From the NCBI GenBank assembly GCA_900553245.1, contig USCP01000110.1, positions 1-6,692 of the forward strand: a stretch of DNA of 6,692 nucleotides, written 5' to 3'. Below the pieces are notes generated by a model. The model worked only from the letters and a program-made list of their open reading frames with translations. It was not told where the DNA came from and did not search any database. A program made the translations under genes and the position numbers. The stretch's first letter is position 1; each line of letters starts with the position of its first letter. Positions 1 through 6,587 of the stretch are shown piece by piece. Source of the stretch: an uncultured Peptococcaceae bacterium. GTDB lineage: Bacteria > Bacillota > Peptococcia > Peptococcales > Peptococcaceae.

Positions 1-753
1 TTGCATCGGGCAAACCTGTTCGCATTTTTTGCAATCCACGCATGCGCGGTGGTCAATCGCCAGCTGATACAGACTAAAGCGGTTAAAGAGCCCGTAGAAG
101 GCGCCGAGCGGGCAGAGGTATTTGCAAAACGGGCGTGCCATGACGACAGAAGCCACGACAATCACCACAAGCACCGCCACCTTCCAACTAAAGAGCATCC
201 CCAAGCCGTCGCGTAGGCTGTCGTTCATACTGAGAAGCGGAAAAGCACCACCCAAGGTCCCTGCAGGACAAATCCATTTGCAAAAGGCTGGAGCGCCAAT
301 GCCGAATTCATTCACGATAAACATCGGTGCCAAGATGACCAAACCCACGAGCATCACATATTTGAGCCCACGCAAAGGGCGGTCAACGGCACGCGGCAAT
401 TCCCACTTTGGTAGTGGAATCTTGTGCAAGAGGTCCTGCACCAAACCAAAGGGACAGAGAAAACCGCAAATGAGTCGCCCAAAGGCCACACCAAAGAGCA
501 TCAACGTACCTAACACATAAAACGCCATCTGATTGCCACGGCTTCCCAGCACGGCTTGCAAAGCACCAATCGGGCACGCGCCCACCGCGCCTGGGCAAGA
601 ATAACAATTGAGTACTGGTACACAAATCGTCTTGCTTTCACCTCGAAAAATCTGCCCCTTGACAAAACCAATGGCATAACCGTTCACCAAGGCTGTAAAA
701 ATCACTTGTATCCACAGGCGAAATCGCCCTTGTTTTTTCATCCGTTCTTCCAT
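1..753 (-). CDS. NapH/YccM-like membrane 4Fe-4S polyferredoxin (partial, C-terminus beyond the window)
   Basis: This is a probable integral membrane iron-sulfur electron-transfer protein; 251 residues are visible and the frame is still open at the left edge. Reading the minus strand gives four likely membrane spans (about residues 12-31, 76-95, 132-149 and 191-206). The cysteine motifs in order are a cluster at C44, C50, C53 and C60 (LNCYSCPGAVGACPIGA), then three CxxxCP motifs (C96/C100, C158/C162, C210/C214), and a classical ferredoxin motif CVDCKKCEQVCP at 238-249. CxxxCP plus CxxCxxCxxxCP is the signature of the Fer4_5/NapH-type polyferredoxins, which pass electrons between redox partners at the membrane. 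The start at 753 is chosen because its ATG overlaps the upstream stop as TAATG and has AGGA 8 nt before it; in-frame ATGs at 771 and 741 lack comparable sites. It is the last visible gene of the three-gene redox operon. The physiological partner is not known from the sequence. Confidence 0.93.
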   Translation of the reverse strand, partial: MEERMKKQGRFRLWIQVIFTALVNGYAIGFVKGQIFRGESKTICVPVLNCYSCPGAVGACPIGALQAVLGSRGNQMAFYVLGTLMLFGVAFGRLICGFLCPFGLVQDLLHKIPLPKWELPRAVDRPLRGLKYVMLVGLVILAPMFIVNEFGIGAPAFCKWICPAGTLGGAFPLLSMNDSLRDGLGMLFSWKVAVLVVIVVASVVMARPFCKYLCPLGAFYGLFNRFSLYQLAIDHRACVDCKKCEQVCPMQ

Positions 754-902
754 TAGCCAATTCCTATACATTCAAGACAAATCGCAGCCGCCTTGGTAAA
801 GACCATCTGTGCCTCCCCCTGTGCCACACCAATGACAATCAACGCCACTGCCACCACCAATAATGCCACACGTATCAGTGCTTTTCGTTTTCCTTGAGCC
901 AT
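753..902 (-). CDS. 49-aa single-span membrane protein with C-terminal CXXC (CD1871A-type)
   Basis: This small gene is easily missed. The product starts MAQGKRKALIR, a basic segment likely to stay in the cytoplasm. One hydrophobic span follows (about residues 11-27), then a short tail that ends ICLECIGIG, with the CXXC at C42 and C45. By the positive-inside rule the CXXC lies on the outer face of the membrane. Size, layout and the CLECIGIG ending match the small CXXC proteins I know as the CD1871A family in Clostridia. The start is well supported: GGAGGA lies 8 nt before the ATG. The gene begins 28 nt inside the 3' end of the TlpA-like gene in another frame, and its TAA overlaps the ATG of the polyferredoxin gene. 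A role as thiol-disulfide relay between these two neighbours is inferred from the motif and position; no function is proven by the sequence. Confidence 0.9.
   Translation of the reverse strand: MAQGKRKALIRVALLVVAVALIVIGVAQGEAQMVFTKAAAICLECIGIG
762..765 (-). promoter_or_regulatory. Ribosome binding site of the polyferredoxin gene
   Basis: AGGA lies 8 nt before the ATG at 753. It sits inside the last codons of the CXXC mini-protein gene, so translation of the two is probably coupled through the TAATG overlap. It favours ATG 753 over the other in-frame ATGs at 771 and 741. Confidence 0.6.
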
Positions 903-2002
903 GCAGTGTCTCCTCCATCTTCTGCCACCAAAGTCAAACGATCGTCAATCAATGCCTGATACCCAGCCAACACATCTCGTCCCGGTGCCCCCTGCTGAAT
1001 ATCTCCAACAATCGTTCCATTTTTATCCACAAAAATCGTTGACGGATAGCTATTGATATATTGCAACAAGGTGTCCTGCAAATTGTCATTGCCCACCAAG
1101 GTTTGGAAAGTGGCACCGTTATCAGCAAGAATGTCTTCCGCCAATGCTTTTTCTTCGTTTGCATCGGCACAAATCGTCATCATATTCACATTGGCAGGCA
1201 GCTTCTGATACAGTGCTTCAAGCTCGTCCATTTCTTCAATGCAATACCCACACCATGTGGACCAAATATTCACCATCGTCAACTCATAGTTGGCAAACAC
1301 CCCTTCGTCCACTGCTTGACCGTCCATGTCCTTGGCACTGAACTGTTCCAAAGAACCTTCAAAACCGGACGCCTCAGCATTTTGCGGTGGAAACAGCAAA
1401 ATATTGTCTTTCATGGTTGGCACGCTATCAGCCAAAATTGACAAATTGGCAAGATCTTCCTCCGCAAGCCCCGCACGCTCAAAATCCGTATTGTAATAAA
1501 GCACATACTCGTAGCCATTGGCTGAAGCAATGGACTCCGATTGATGGTAGTTTTCAAGCACGCTAGGCAGTTCCTCTTGCTCCTGCCCCAATGCGCACAA
1601 TGCTGCAAATGGCACCAACGACGCTGTAAGCAACTCGTTCGCTTGTGTCATTTCCTCGTCGCTCATTTCACTATCTGCCATGGCCGTCAATTGTTCCACC
1701 GTCGCCTGCGGCACATAACTTGCCACACAAACACTGTCATCACGTGCCAAATACAGATTCATCTCCGGAATCGCTTCCCAGCTTTTCGGATAAACCATCG
1801 AATACCCATAAGCAGTGGCACCAAGGGCAAATGATGAATGGGCAATATCAATCGCTTCTCCTGTAACAGTGGCCATGGTTTCTTCACTATACTTTTTATT
1901 TATGGTGACACCCTCCGTTGTTTCTTCGGTCGTCGCTCCACAACCTGCCAAACATAGGAGCAGCAAACTTGCCACCAGTATCATTGATAAATGTTTTTTC
2001 AT
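875..2002 (-). CDS. TlpA-like thiol-disulfide oxidoreductase lipoprotein with an extra N-terminal domain
   Basis: This is a 375-residue exported lipoprotein. Residues 1-20 form a lipoprotein signal peptide (MKKHL then a leucine-rich core) ending in the lipobox LAGC, so C21 should be lipidated and the protein held on the outer face of the membrane. Residues 22-35 form a short Thr/Glu-rich linker. Residues about 50-210 form a separate domain with a YGYSMVYPKSWEAIPE stretch reminiscent of PsbP/DUF1795-like folds; this assignment is tentative. Residues about 217-350 form the thioredoxin fold: VNIWSTWCGYC at 244-254 with active cysteines C251 and C254, and SYPSTIFVDKNG with the expected cis-proline P320. 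TlpA/ResA-type proteins reduce or rearrange disulfides outside the cytoplasm. The start at 2002 is chosen over 2044 and 2029 because AAAGGAGG lies 5 nt upstream and the signal peptide begins there. It heads the redox operon, followed by the CXXC mini-protein. Its substrate is unknown. Confidence 0.95.
   Translation of the reverse strand: MKKHLSMILVASLLLLCLAGCGATTEETTEGVTINKKYSEETMATVTGEAIDIAHSSFALGATAYGYSMVYPKSWEAIPEMNLYLARDDSVCVASYVPQATVEQLTAMADSEMSDEEMTQANELLTASLVPFAALCALGQEQEELPSVLENYHQSESIASANGYEYVLYYNTDFERAGLAEEDLANLSILADSVPTMKDNILLFPPQNAEASGFEGSLEQFSAKDMDGQAVDEGVFANYELTMVNIWSTWCGYCIEEMDELEALYQKLPANVNMMTICADANEEKALAEDILADNGATFQTLVGNDNLQDTLLQYINSYPSTIFVDKNGTIVGDIQQGAPGRDVLAGYQALIDDRLTLVAEDGGDTAWLKENEKH
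911..916 (-). promoter_or_regulatory. Ribosome binding site of the CXXC mini-protein, inside the TlpA-like gene
   Basis: GGAGGA lies 8 nt before the ATG at 902. It is embedded in the codons for the EDGGD stretch near the end of the TlpA-like lipoprotein. This strong site is the main evidence that the overlapping 49-codon frame is translated. Confidence 0.75.
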
Positions 2003-2007
2003 TGTGT

Positions 2008-2015
2008 CCTCCTTT
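2008..2015 (-). promoter_or_regulatory. Ribosome binding site deciding the lipoprotein start
   Basis: AAAGGAGG lies 5 nt before the ATG at 2002. The upstream in-frame ATG at 2029 has a GGAGG only one base away, too close to work well, and the one at 2044 has no good site. The lipoprotein therefore begins MKKHL. Confidence 0.8.
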
Positions 2016-2056
2016 GCTTTTGAGGGCATGCCTCCCTGGTTCAATAACTTTTTACC

Positions 2057-2085
2057 AGTATAACGGCTCTCCTTGAATCACGCAA
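2057..2085 (-). promoter_or_regulatory. Candidate sigma-A-type promoter of the redox operon
   Basis: On the minus strand a TATACT -10 box (2057-2062, 5 of 6 to consensus) lies 17 nt downstream of TTGCGT (2080-2085, 3 of 6 to consensus). It is placed after the terminator of the surface-protein gene and about 50 nt before the lipoprotein start, where a promoter is expected. The -35 match is weak, so this is a prediction only. Confidence 0.45.
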
Positions 2086-2105
2086 CGTCCTTTCATAAAC
2101 AACGC

Positions 2106-2137
2106 AAAAATGCCACCCGTCAAACGACAGGTGGCAT
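2106..2137 (-). terminator. Rho-independent terminator of the SLH surface-protein gene
   Basis: On the minus strand ATGCCACC (2137-2130) pairs with GGTGGCAT (2117-2110). A G-U pair and three further base pairs extend this to a 12-bp stem closed by a GTTT loop. A run of five T follows directly (2110-2106, sharing the last stem base). It begins 15 nt past the stop codon of the surface-protein gene. The plus strand has no T-run after the stem, so it acts in one direction. It separates the surface-protein gene from the redox operon. Confidence 0.9.
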
Positions 2138-2152
2138 CCCCTTAAAAGCACT

Positions 2153-5100
2153 TTACTGATCATAACGGCTCCAGTCCGGATCTTCCTTCATAGCAATCCA
2201 TGTTTCATAAACCTCGCCTTTGTGCTTGTAATCATGGCTGTTGGTGGCTTCTTGCACCGGCAAATAGTACCAAGCCCCCGGTTTATTATCCGGCCACACA
2301 TTCATATCCGAAAGCAAATCATTGGCATTTTCCGGAATACGACAGAGCACACGATTGATCATCGACATGGCTTCCGCACGGGTAATATTCGCATCCGGAT
2401 TAAATTTCCCGCTCGGATCCCCTTGTACCCAACCAAGTGCCGCCGCCCGTTCAATGTCCTTTTCTGCCCAGTGACCGGAAATATCGGTAAATTTATCATA
2501 CTCCTCTGTCACACCGGTATCAAAACGCGCACAAATCACGGCAAATTCCGCACGGGTAATCGACGCTTTTGGTGCAAAAGTGTTTTCACTGCGCCCTTTG
2601 ATGATACCGAGCTTATTCATGGTGTACACCGGCAAATTGTACCAATCGCCGACTTTCACATCATCAAAATTGCCGCTATAAGTCAAATGACCGTCGCGCA
2701 CTTCATCCTTCAACAAACGGAAGAAAATGGTGGCTGTTTCTGCACGGGTGATTGGGTCCAATGGTCCCACGTTGCCATCCGGATAACCGACGACATAAGC
2801 AAAGTGGTCGTCACCATTGAGCCAATCCGGCACCGTTGCCGCACGCCATCCGGCATAAACGGTTTTGTCGGACGTCATTTTAATGTCCGTAATTTTTTCG
2901 GTCAACGCCTCATCAGCATACCAACCGGTAAATTGATACCCTTCACGTGCTGGCAACTTATCCAAAGTCACCACCGTGTTCTTGCTATATTTTTCATCGG
3001 CATAGGTGGTACCGCCGTTGGATTCATAATGCAGCGTCACTTTGTCAACCACGCTGCCGCCACCGCCGCCACCGCTGGAGTTAGAACCGAAGCGATAGAT
3101 ATAGGTCACATCACCGGTAATGCCGTTTTCATCGGTATTTGGCGTCGTCACCCAGTGCCCCGAAGATTTGTCATAGCCCGAATCCGGCACCATAAGCGCC
3201 TCTCCCGGCACAGAGGTGATTGGTAAGGTGCCTTTACCGTCAATCAGGAGCACCGATACGGTCTTATCCGTTTTTAAACCATCTGATGACCATGCACCGT
3301 TCTCAATTTTGAACGTGACAGTGGCATTTTTCCCCCAATGAGCATACACGGTATCCGGTCCATTAAAAGTAGTTTCCGTAAAGTCAATTTTTTCTCCACC
3401 CATGGCCTCACGATACCAACCGAGGAAAGTATAACCAGCTCTTGTTGGTGGACGCAATGCTTCGATCTTGTCATTATTCGGAGGAACATTCACATAACGT
3501 TCTTTCTCACCGCCTGATAAATCCCATTGTCCACCGTTGGCGTTAAAGGTGACAATCGGCCACCATTGCGCCACAAAGGTCAAATCCTCACGCACCGTCA
3601 TTTCGCTGACACCCGGATTGGCATAGAATGTATTGTCATCATTATCTTCTACTAAATCCCAATCACTGAAATACCACTTATTGACAATCCCAGCACTAGG
3701 CACCCCCATTGGTACCATCTGATTGGACGCCTTCATCGTAGAACCGTATGGCACTTCACAAGTCCACACTTCTTGTGTGTTCTCCCCAGTTTGTAACAGC
3801 CCACCTCGATTAGGCATATCTTCATAATCTGCACGGAAAGTCACTGTACAAGGCTCGTGGGTCCATCTTCCGTAAAGGGTAAGGTTCTTCTCGGCACCTT
3901 CACTAAAAGTATAGGCACTGCCTTCTGGATGCACCGGCTCATCCTTTTCACCTGGATTTGGCACCGTATACCATCCTTCAAACGTCCACTTCTCATCTTT
4001 ATTTTGATTAGATACGGTTTCAATGGTAAATGTTGAATTTTGCCCAATTTCATCTTCTGATTTTTCACCCTGCGCTGGTAATTTCACACCCTCAGGAATT
4101 TCCTTGGTATCATCGGTCCAACGATAAGTAATGGTATATGTATCTGCTTTCGGGAAAGTATACGTATATACGTAAGTTCCCCCTTCTACAATGGCATCTG
4201 TATTGGTATCCGGCGCTTTAGCACCCCAAGTCCCCGGTGCTTTATAACCCGTACTCGCTTCCATATCCCCCTTATCAACCAATGGCACCAAGTCGGAGGT
4301 CAATGTGCCCTTGCCATTACGCAACGGCACTTCAACGGTGACGGTTTGATCGTCTACACGGTTCACATTCTCATTGTTTAGCCATGCATTCCCCTCTTTT
4401 TCATGCCACGTACCGTTTTCAACCTTAAACGTCACTGTTTGTGTGCCGACCTTGGTCCAACGTCCATAGAGGTCTGTGTGACCCGTGATGGTTTCACCTT
4501 GGCCATTTGCATCAAATTTTTCAGTACAAGCGGCGTCTTTATACCAACCGTCAAATGCATAGCCATCGATGGCTGGTTTTGTCGGATTAGAAATGGCTTC
4601 ACCATTATCATCAAGTGCATATTTTAAATCTGACGGTGGCGCAATTTCTTGTTCATTTTTATCCACCGGCGTTACTGCCCCCACCCAATGAAAATGCACA
4701 TTCACAGACGGAATCCAGCGACCATACAACTCCAAGTCATTGCCAAAATCCGGGAACACGGTACCGGTATATTCTACATATTTCTTCCCACCATAGTTCC
4801 AAATTTTCTTTCCGGTGGTATTCGCATCATTATCCACTTTGTCATTCCAAGGGCGATACCAACCATCAAATTTCAAATTCAAATTCGTCCCGTTGGATTC
4901 ATTTTGGAGTGGATTCGCAGGAGTATGTTTGCTGCCACGTGCGGCGTGCTCGTGGCTAGGTGGATTAAACGTTGGTTCCCAACGCCCCAGCCATTGATAA
5001 TTGACGCACACTGGATCGGTCACGGTGATGACCACCTTTTCCCCGTACTTTCCACCTTTATCATTCGTTTTTGGCGGAATCGGTAATAGCTTCAAGGTCA

Positions 5101-6487
5101 TTTTTAATGAATCCCCCTTGCCAATATCCGCAAGGTTCATTTCAGTATGACGGTATGGTTGCTCGTTAAAAGTTGGCTGCCCATTTTTGTAGCCGGTAAA
5201 TTTATAATAATCCACCGACACCGTTTCTCTAATGTTATTGCTAGAAAGCAAATGGTGATCTTTTTTCACCTCATTCCAAGAGCGTATCGTGCCATCTTCA
5301 CTAAAGGTGGTGGCATCAATGTCCATCGACTGTGCTTCGCCCTGACCAACCGTTTCATCAATCTTTGTCATCAGCTCATTGAGGGCCTCTTCAATGTCGT
5401 GAGACTGACTGAGCCCTTTAAAATATTCAGCCCCTGTGGTGCTATCGGTAGCCTTATTCCCACAAATAGTTGCCATGGTTTTATTAAAGTGATCGCGTTG
5501 GGAGTTATAATCTTGCAAATTAGGAAATTCATTAGGATCTAAATTGAGCTTCTGAAAATCCCCAAAACCAAAAATAGTCGCACCGTATCGTTCTTTCAAT
5601 ACCTTTGCGCCGGCAATCGCTGCGTCAGTACGTATCTTCTGGTAGTTTTGATAATTTCCTTGATTTTGATACGGTAAGGACGACGTCGAGATGCACACAA
5701 TCAAATTACGATCTCCGTCGTGGTTCTCGGCAATTTTCGCCAGCTCCTGCGCCATGGTCATGCCGGCATCCATACGTGCTGCCCGCGCATACCAAGGAAC
5801 CATTTTATCGGCGTTAATAATGTCCTTCGCCTGCTCCACGCTCATAAAGACATCGTCATATGCTTCCCCTACCAAATAATTATTATCTGTAGGTAATTTT
5901 GGCAAAGTTTCAGTGGTATGCCCTTGTTGCTTATCCCACTCTGTCCAATTCCATTCAGAATGAAACTGTGGCAACCCATTATCATAAGTATAATAGCCGG
6001 TATTTAAGCTTCTATTTGACATGTGTTCTACCGGTGTACCGGGATGCAAGTTTGGGTCATAGGTATCGCCAACAGAATCAGTGTTTCTAATGCGCCCATA
6101 ACCGGCAACCGCTACACGGTGTTCGCCTCCGTCGGTTGGCGCCGGCAGCGTTGTCACCAATTTGTTCATTGCTTCCAAAATCAGCTTACGTTCATTCCCA
6201 TAGTCCGCTGAGCCGATTTCCGTATTCATGAAGTTCGACTGTTCCGTCAAAAAAATAATATCGCAGGACTTCACTGTTCGTGTTCTGTCGGCATCATCAG
6301 TCAAATACGCTTCTACTTGCGCTTTTATCTGACCGGTAGGCGTTCCGCTCTCATCCTTTTCGTGCTGAATGGTGGCATTCACCGTTGGTGTTGTACCGGC
6401 AGAATTCTCCGCTGCCAAGGTCGGCACCGGAAATAGGCTGCACGCCATGGATACAACGAGAAGCCACGACACAAGTTTTCTTTTCAT
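2153..6487 (-). CDS. Large SLH-anchored surface protein with VWA-like region and InlB-type B-repeats
   Basis: This is a 1444-residue secreted cell-surface protein. A signal peptide (MKRKLVSWLL, cleavage near TLAA at residues 23-26) is followed by a von Willebrand A-like region at about 70-380 and a beta-rich segment at about 390-500. Six InlB B-repeat/Flg_new units (GWY...YGRW type) lie between 540 and 1214, with two copies of a second repeat (VTFKxENG...) among them. A six-glycine hinge at 1139-1144 lies before the last B-repeat. Three SLH domains (1224-1381), each with ITRAE, are followed by a roughly 60-residue aromatic tail. SLH domains bind secondary wall polymers non-covalently, so the protein should be displayed on the cell wall. 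An adhesin or structural role is inferred, not shown. The start at 6487 is preferred over 6520 because the signal peptide begins there and AGGAAG lies 9 nt upstream, whereas 6520 has no clear site. It is flanked by two minus-strand hairpin terminators and appears to be transcribed alone. Confidence 0.96.
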   Translation of the reverse strand: MKRKLVSWLLVVSMACSLFPVPTLAAENSAGTTPTVNATIQHEKDESGTPTGQIKAQVEAYLTDDADRTRTVKSCDIIFLTEQSNFMNTEIGSADYGNERKLILEAMNKLVTTLPAPTDGGEHRVAVAGYGRIRNTDSVGDTYDPNLHPGTPVEHMSNRSLNTGYYTYDNGLPQFHSEWNWTEWDKQQGHTTETLPKLPTDNNYLVGEAYDDVFMSVEQAKDIINADKMVPWYARAARMDAGMTMAQELAKIAENHDGDRNLIVCISTSSLPYQNQGNYQNYQKIRTDAAIAGAKVLKERYGATIFGFGDFQKLNLDPNEFPNLQDYNSQRDHFNKTMATICGNKATDSTTGAEYFKGLSQSHDIEEALNELMTKIDETVGQGEAQSMDIDATTFSEDGTIRSWNEVKKDHHLLSSNNIRETVSVDYYKFTGYKNGQPTFNEQPYRHTEMNLADIGKGDSLKMTLKLLPIPPKTNDKGGKYGEKVVITVTDPVCVNYQWLGRWEPTFNPPSHEHAARGSKHTPANPLQNESNGTNLNLKFDGWYRPWNDKVDNDANTTGKKIWNYGGKKYVEYTGTVFPDFGNDLELYGRWIPSVNVHFHWVGAVTPVDKNEQEIAPPSDLKYALDDNGEAISNPTKPAIDGYAFDGWYKDAACTEKFDANGQGETITGHTDLYGRWTKVGTQTVTFKVENGTWHEKEGNAWLNNENVNRVDDQTVTVEVPLRNGKGTLTSDLVPLVDKGDMEASTGYKAPGTWGAKAPDTNTDAIVEGGTYVYTYTFPKADTYTITYRWTDDTKEIPEGVKLPAQGEKSEDEIGQNSTFTIETVSNQNKDEKWTFEGWYTVPNPGEKDEPVHPEGSAYTFSEGAEKNLTLYGRWTHEPCTVTFRADYEDMPNRGGLLQTGENTQEVWTCEVPYGSTMKASNQMVPMGVPSAGIVNKWYFSDWDLVEDNDDNTFYANPGVSEMTVREDLTFVAQWWPIVTFNANGGQWDLSGGEKERYVNVPPNNDKIEALRPPTRAGYTFLGWYREAMGGEKIDFTETTFNGPDTVYAHWGKNATVTFKIENGAWSSDGLKTDKTVSVLLIDGKGTLPITSVPGEALMVPDSGYDKSSGHWVTTPNTDENGITGDVTYIYRFGSNSSGGGGGGSVVDKVTLHYESNGGTTYADEKYSKNTVVTLDKLPAREGYQFTGWYADEALTEKITDIKMTSDKTVYAGWRAATVPDWLNGDDHFAYVVGYPDGNVGPLDPITRAETATIFFRLLKDEVRDGHLTYSGNFDDVKVGDWYNLPVYTMNKLGIIKGRSENTFAPKASITRAEFAVICARFDTGVTEEYDKFTDISGHWAEKDIERAAALGWVQGDPSGKFNPDANITRAEAMSMINRVLCRIPENANDLLSDMNVWPDNKPGAWYYLPVQEATNSHDYKHKGEVYETWIAMKEDPDWSRYDQ
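2345..2818 (-). other. Three SLH domains (cell-wall anchor) of the surface protein
   Basis: SLH1 is at residues 1224-1260 (YVVGYPDGNVGPLDPITRAE), SLH2 at 1273-1322 (FDDVKVGDWY...ITRAE) and SLH3 at 1332-1381 (FTDISGHWAEKDI...ITRAE). Each has the conserved TRAE motif, used by SLH trimers to bind the wall polymer. SLH1 lacks the usual F-x-D-hxxxHWA opening and looks shortened at its N-terminal end. The tail after SLH3 carries WPDNKPGAWYYLPVQEA, which resembles the first half of a fourth SLH unit. Confidence 0.92.
2846..4870 (-). repeat. Six InlB B-repeat (Listeria-Bacteroides/Flg_new) protein repeats
   Basis: Units end in YGRW, YGRW, YGRW, VAQW, YAHW and YAGW, and most contain GYxFxGWY. Approximate residue spans are 540-591, 640-677, 834-875, 937-975, 1016-1051 and 1181-1214. 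The units have diverged in sequence and spacing, so this is an old repeat array, not a recent tandem duplication. In known proteins these are small beta modules that extend a surface protein away from the cell. Confidence 0.88.
3089..4435 (-). repeat. Two copies of a second surface-protein repeat (VTFKxENG...GTYxYxYxF)
   Basis: Residues 685-778 and 1057-1133 align with each other. Each opens VTFKVENGTW or VTFKIENGAW, has a central NGKGTL or DGKGTL, then GYK/GYD with a GTWGAKAP or GHWVTTP segment, and closes with TYVYTYTF or TYIYRF. They alternate with the B-repeats. The region 3089-4435 spans both copies and the B-repeats between them. I recognise the style from gut Bacillota surface proteins but cannot name the family. 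Confidence 0.75.
5348..6280 (-). other. Von Willebrand A-like region with degenerate metal site
   Basis: About residues 70-380 of the surface protein. CDIIFLTEQSNFMNT sits where a VWA domain has its first strand and DxSxS metal motif; AGMTMAQELAKIA fits the conserved threonine loop; NLIVCISTSS occupies the position of the strand that normally ends in TDG. The order and spacing fit a VWA fold, but the acidic residues of the metal-ion-dependent adhesion site are replaced. Large loops with many aromatic residues lie between the motifs (about residues 125-215). Confidence 0.65.
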
Positions 6488-6496
6488 ATCGGTTTT

Positions 6497-6502
6497 CTTC
6501 CT
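6497..6502 (-). promoter_or_regulatory. Ribosome binding site of the surface-protein gene
   Basis: AGGAAG, within a purine-rich stretch, lies 9 nt before ATG 6487. It supports the start MKRKL over an ATG 33 nt further upstream. Confidence 0.55.
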
Positions 6503-6535
6503 TTCCTTGCATTTTGCCAACTTACAAAAGAACGC

Positions 6536-6580
6536 AAAAAGGCGTACCCTGCCCTTTCTAAAAAAGGGTAGAGTACGCCT
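6536..6580 (-). terminator. Strong hairpin with T-run upstream of the surface-protein gene (terminator or leader attenuator)
   Basis: AGGCGTAC (6540-6547) pairs with GTACGCCT (6573-6580), and an inner CCCTTT/AAAGGG stem extends it to nearly 18 bp around a 5-nt loop. On the minus strand the stem is followed by TTTTT (6540-6536, sharing one stem base), the layout of an intrinsic terminator. It lies 49 nt before the surface-protein start. It may end an upstream minus-strand gene outside the window, or act as a leader element if the surface gene's promoter is further upstream. Confidence 0.8.
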
Positions 6581-6587
6581 CTGATTC

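Noticed and set aside
383..625. An 80-codon minus-strand open frame within the left-hand gene
   Set aside because: It is out of frame with the polyferredoxin, whose CxxxCP and ferredoxin motifs run continuously through the region; the product is rich in W, R and C with no recognisable motif.
1061..1441. Plus-strand open frames opposite the lipoprotein gene
   Set aside because: They run antisense to the thioredoxin fold, including the WCGYC codons, and show no ribosome binding site or protein features.
2003..2044. Longer N-terminus for the lipoprotein (MNQGGMPSKAKEDT)
   Set aside because: It would put a charged stretch before the signal peptide, and the strong AAAGGAGG site lies within this segment, pointing to ATG 2002.
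2222..3226. A 334-codon plus-strand open frame opposite the SLH part of the surface gene
   Set aside because: It is a shadow of the minus-strand gene: the product is rich in I, H and R with no domain, there is no supporting context, and the opposite strand has clear SLH motifs.
4157..4173. Palindromic TATACGTATA-type stretch
   Set aside because: It falls in the coding region for the alternating Tyr/Val/Thr strand TYVYTYTF of the second repeat family, so codon content explains it better than an operator.
6488..6520. An 11-residue longer N-terminus for the surface protein (MAKCKERKKTD)
   Set aside because: No good ribosome binding site precedes 6520, and the purine-rich site at 6497-6502 would then be coding; the signal peptide is normal when starting at 6487.
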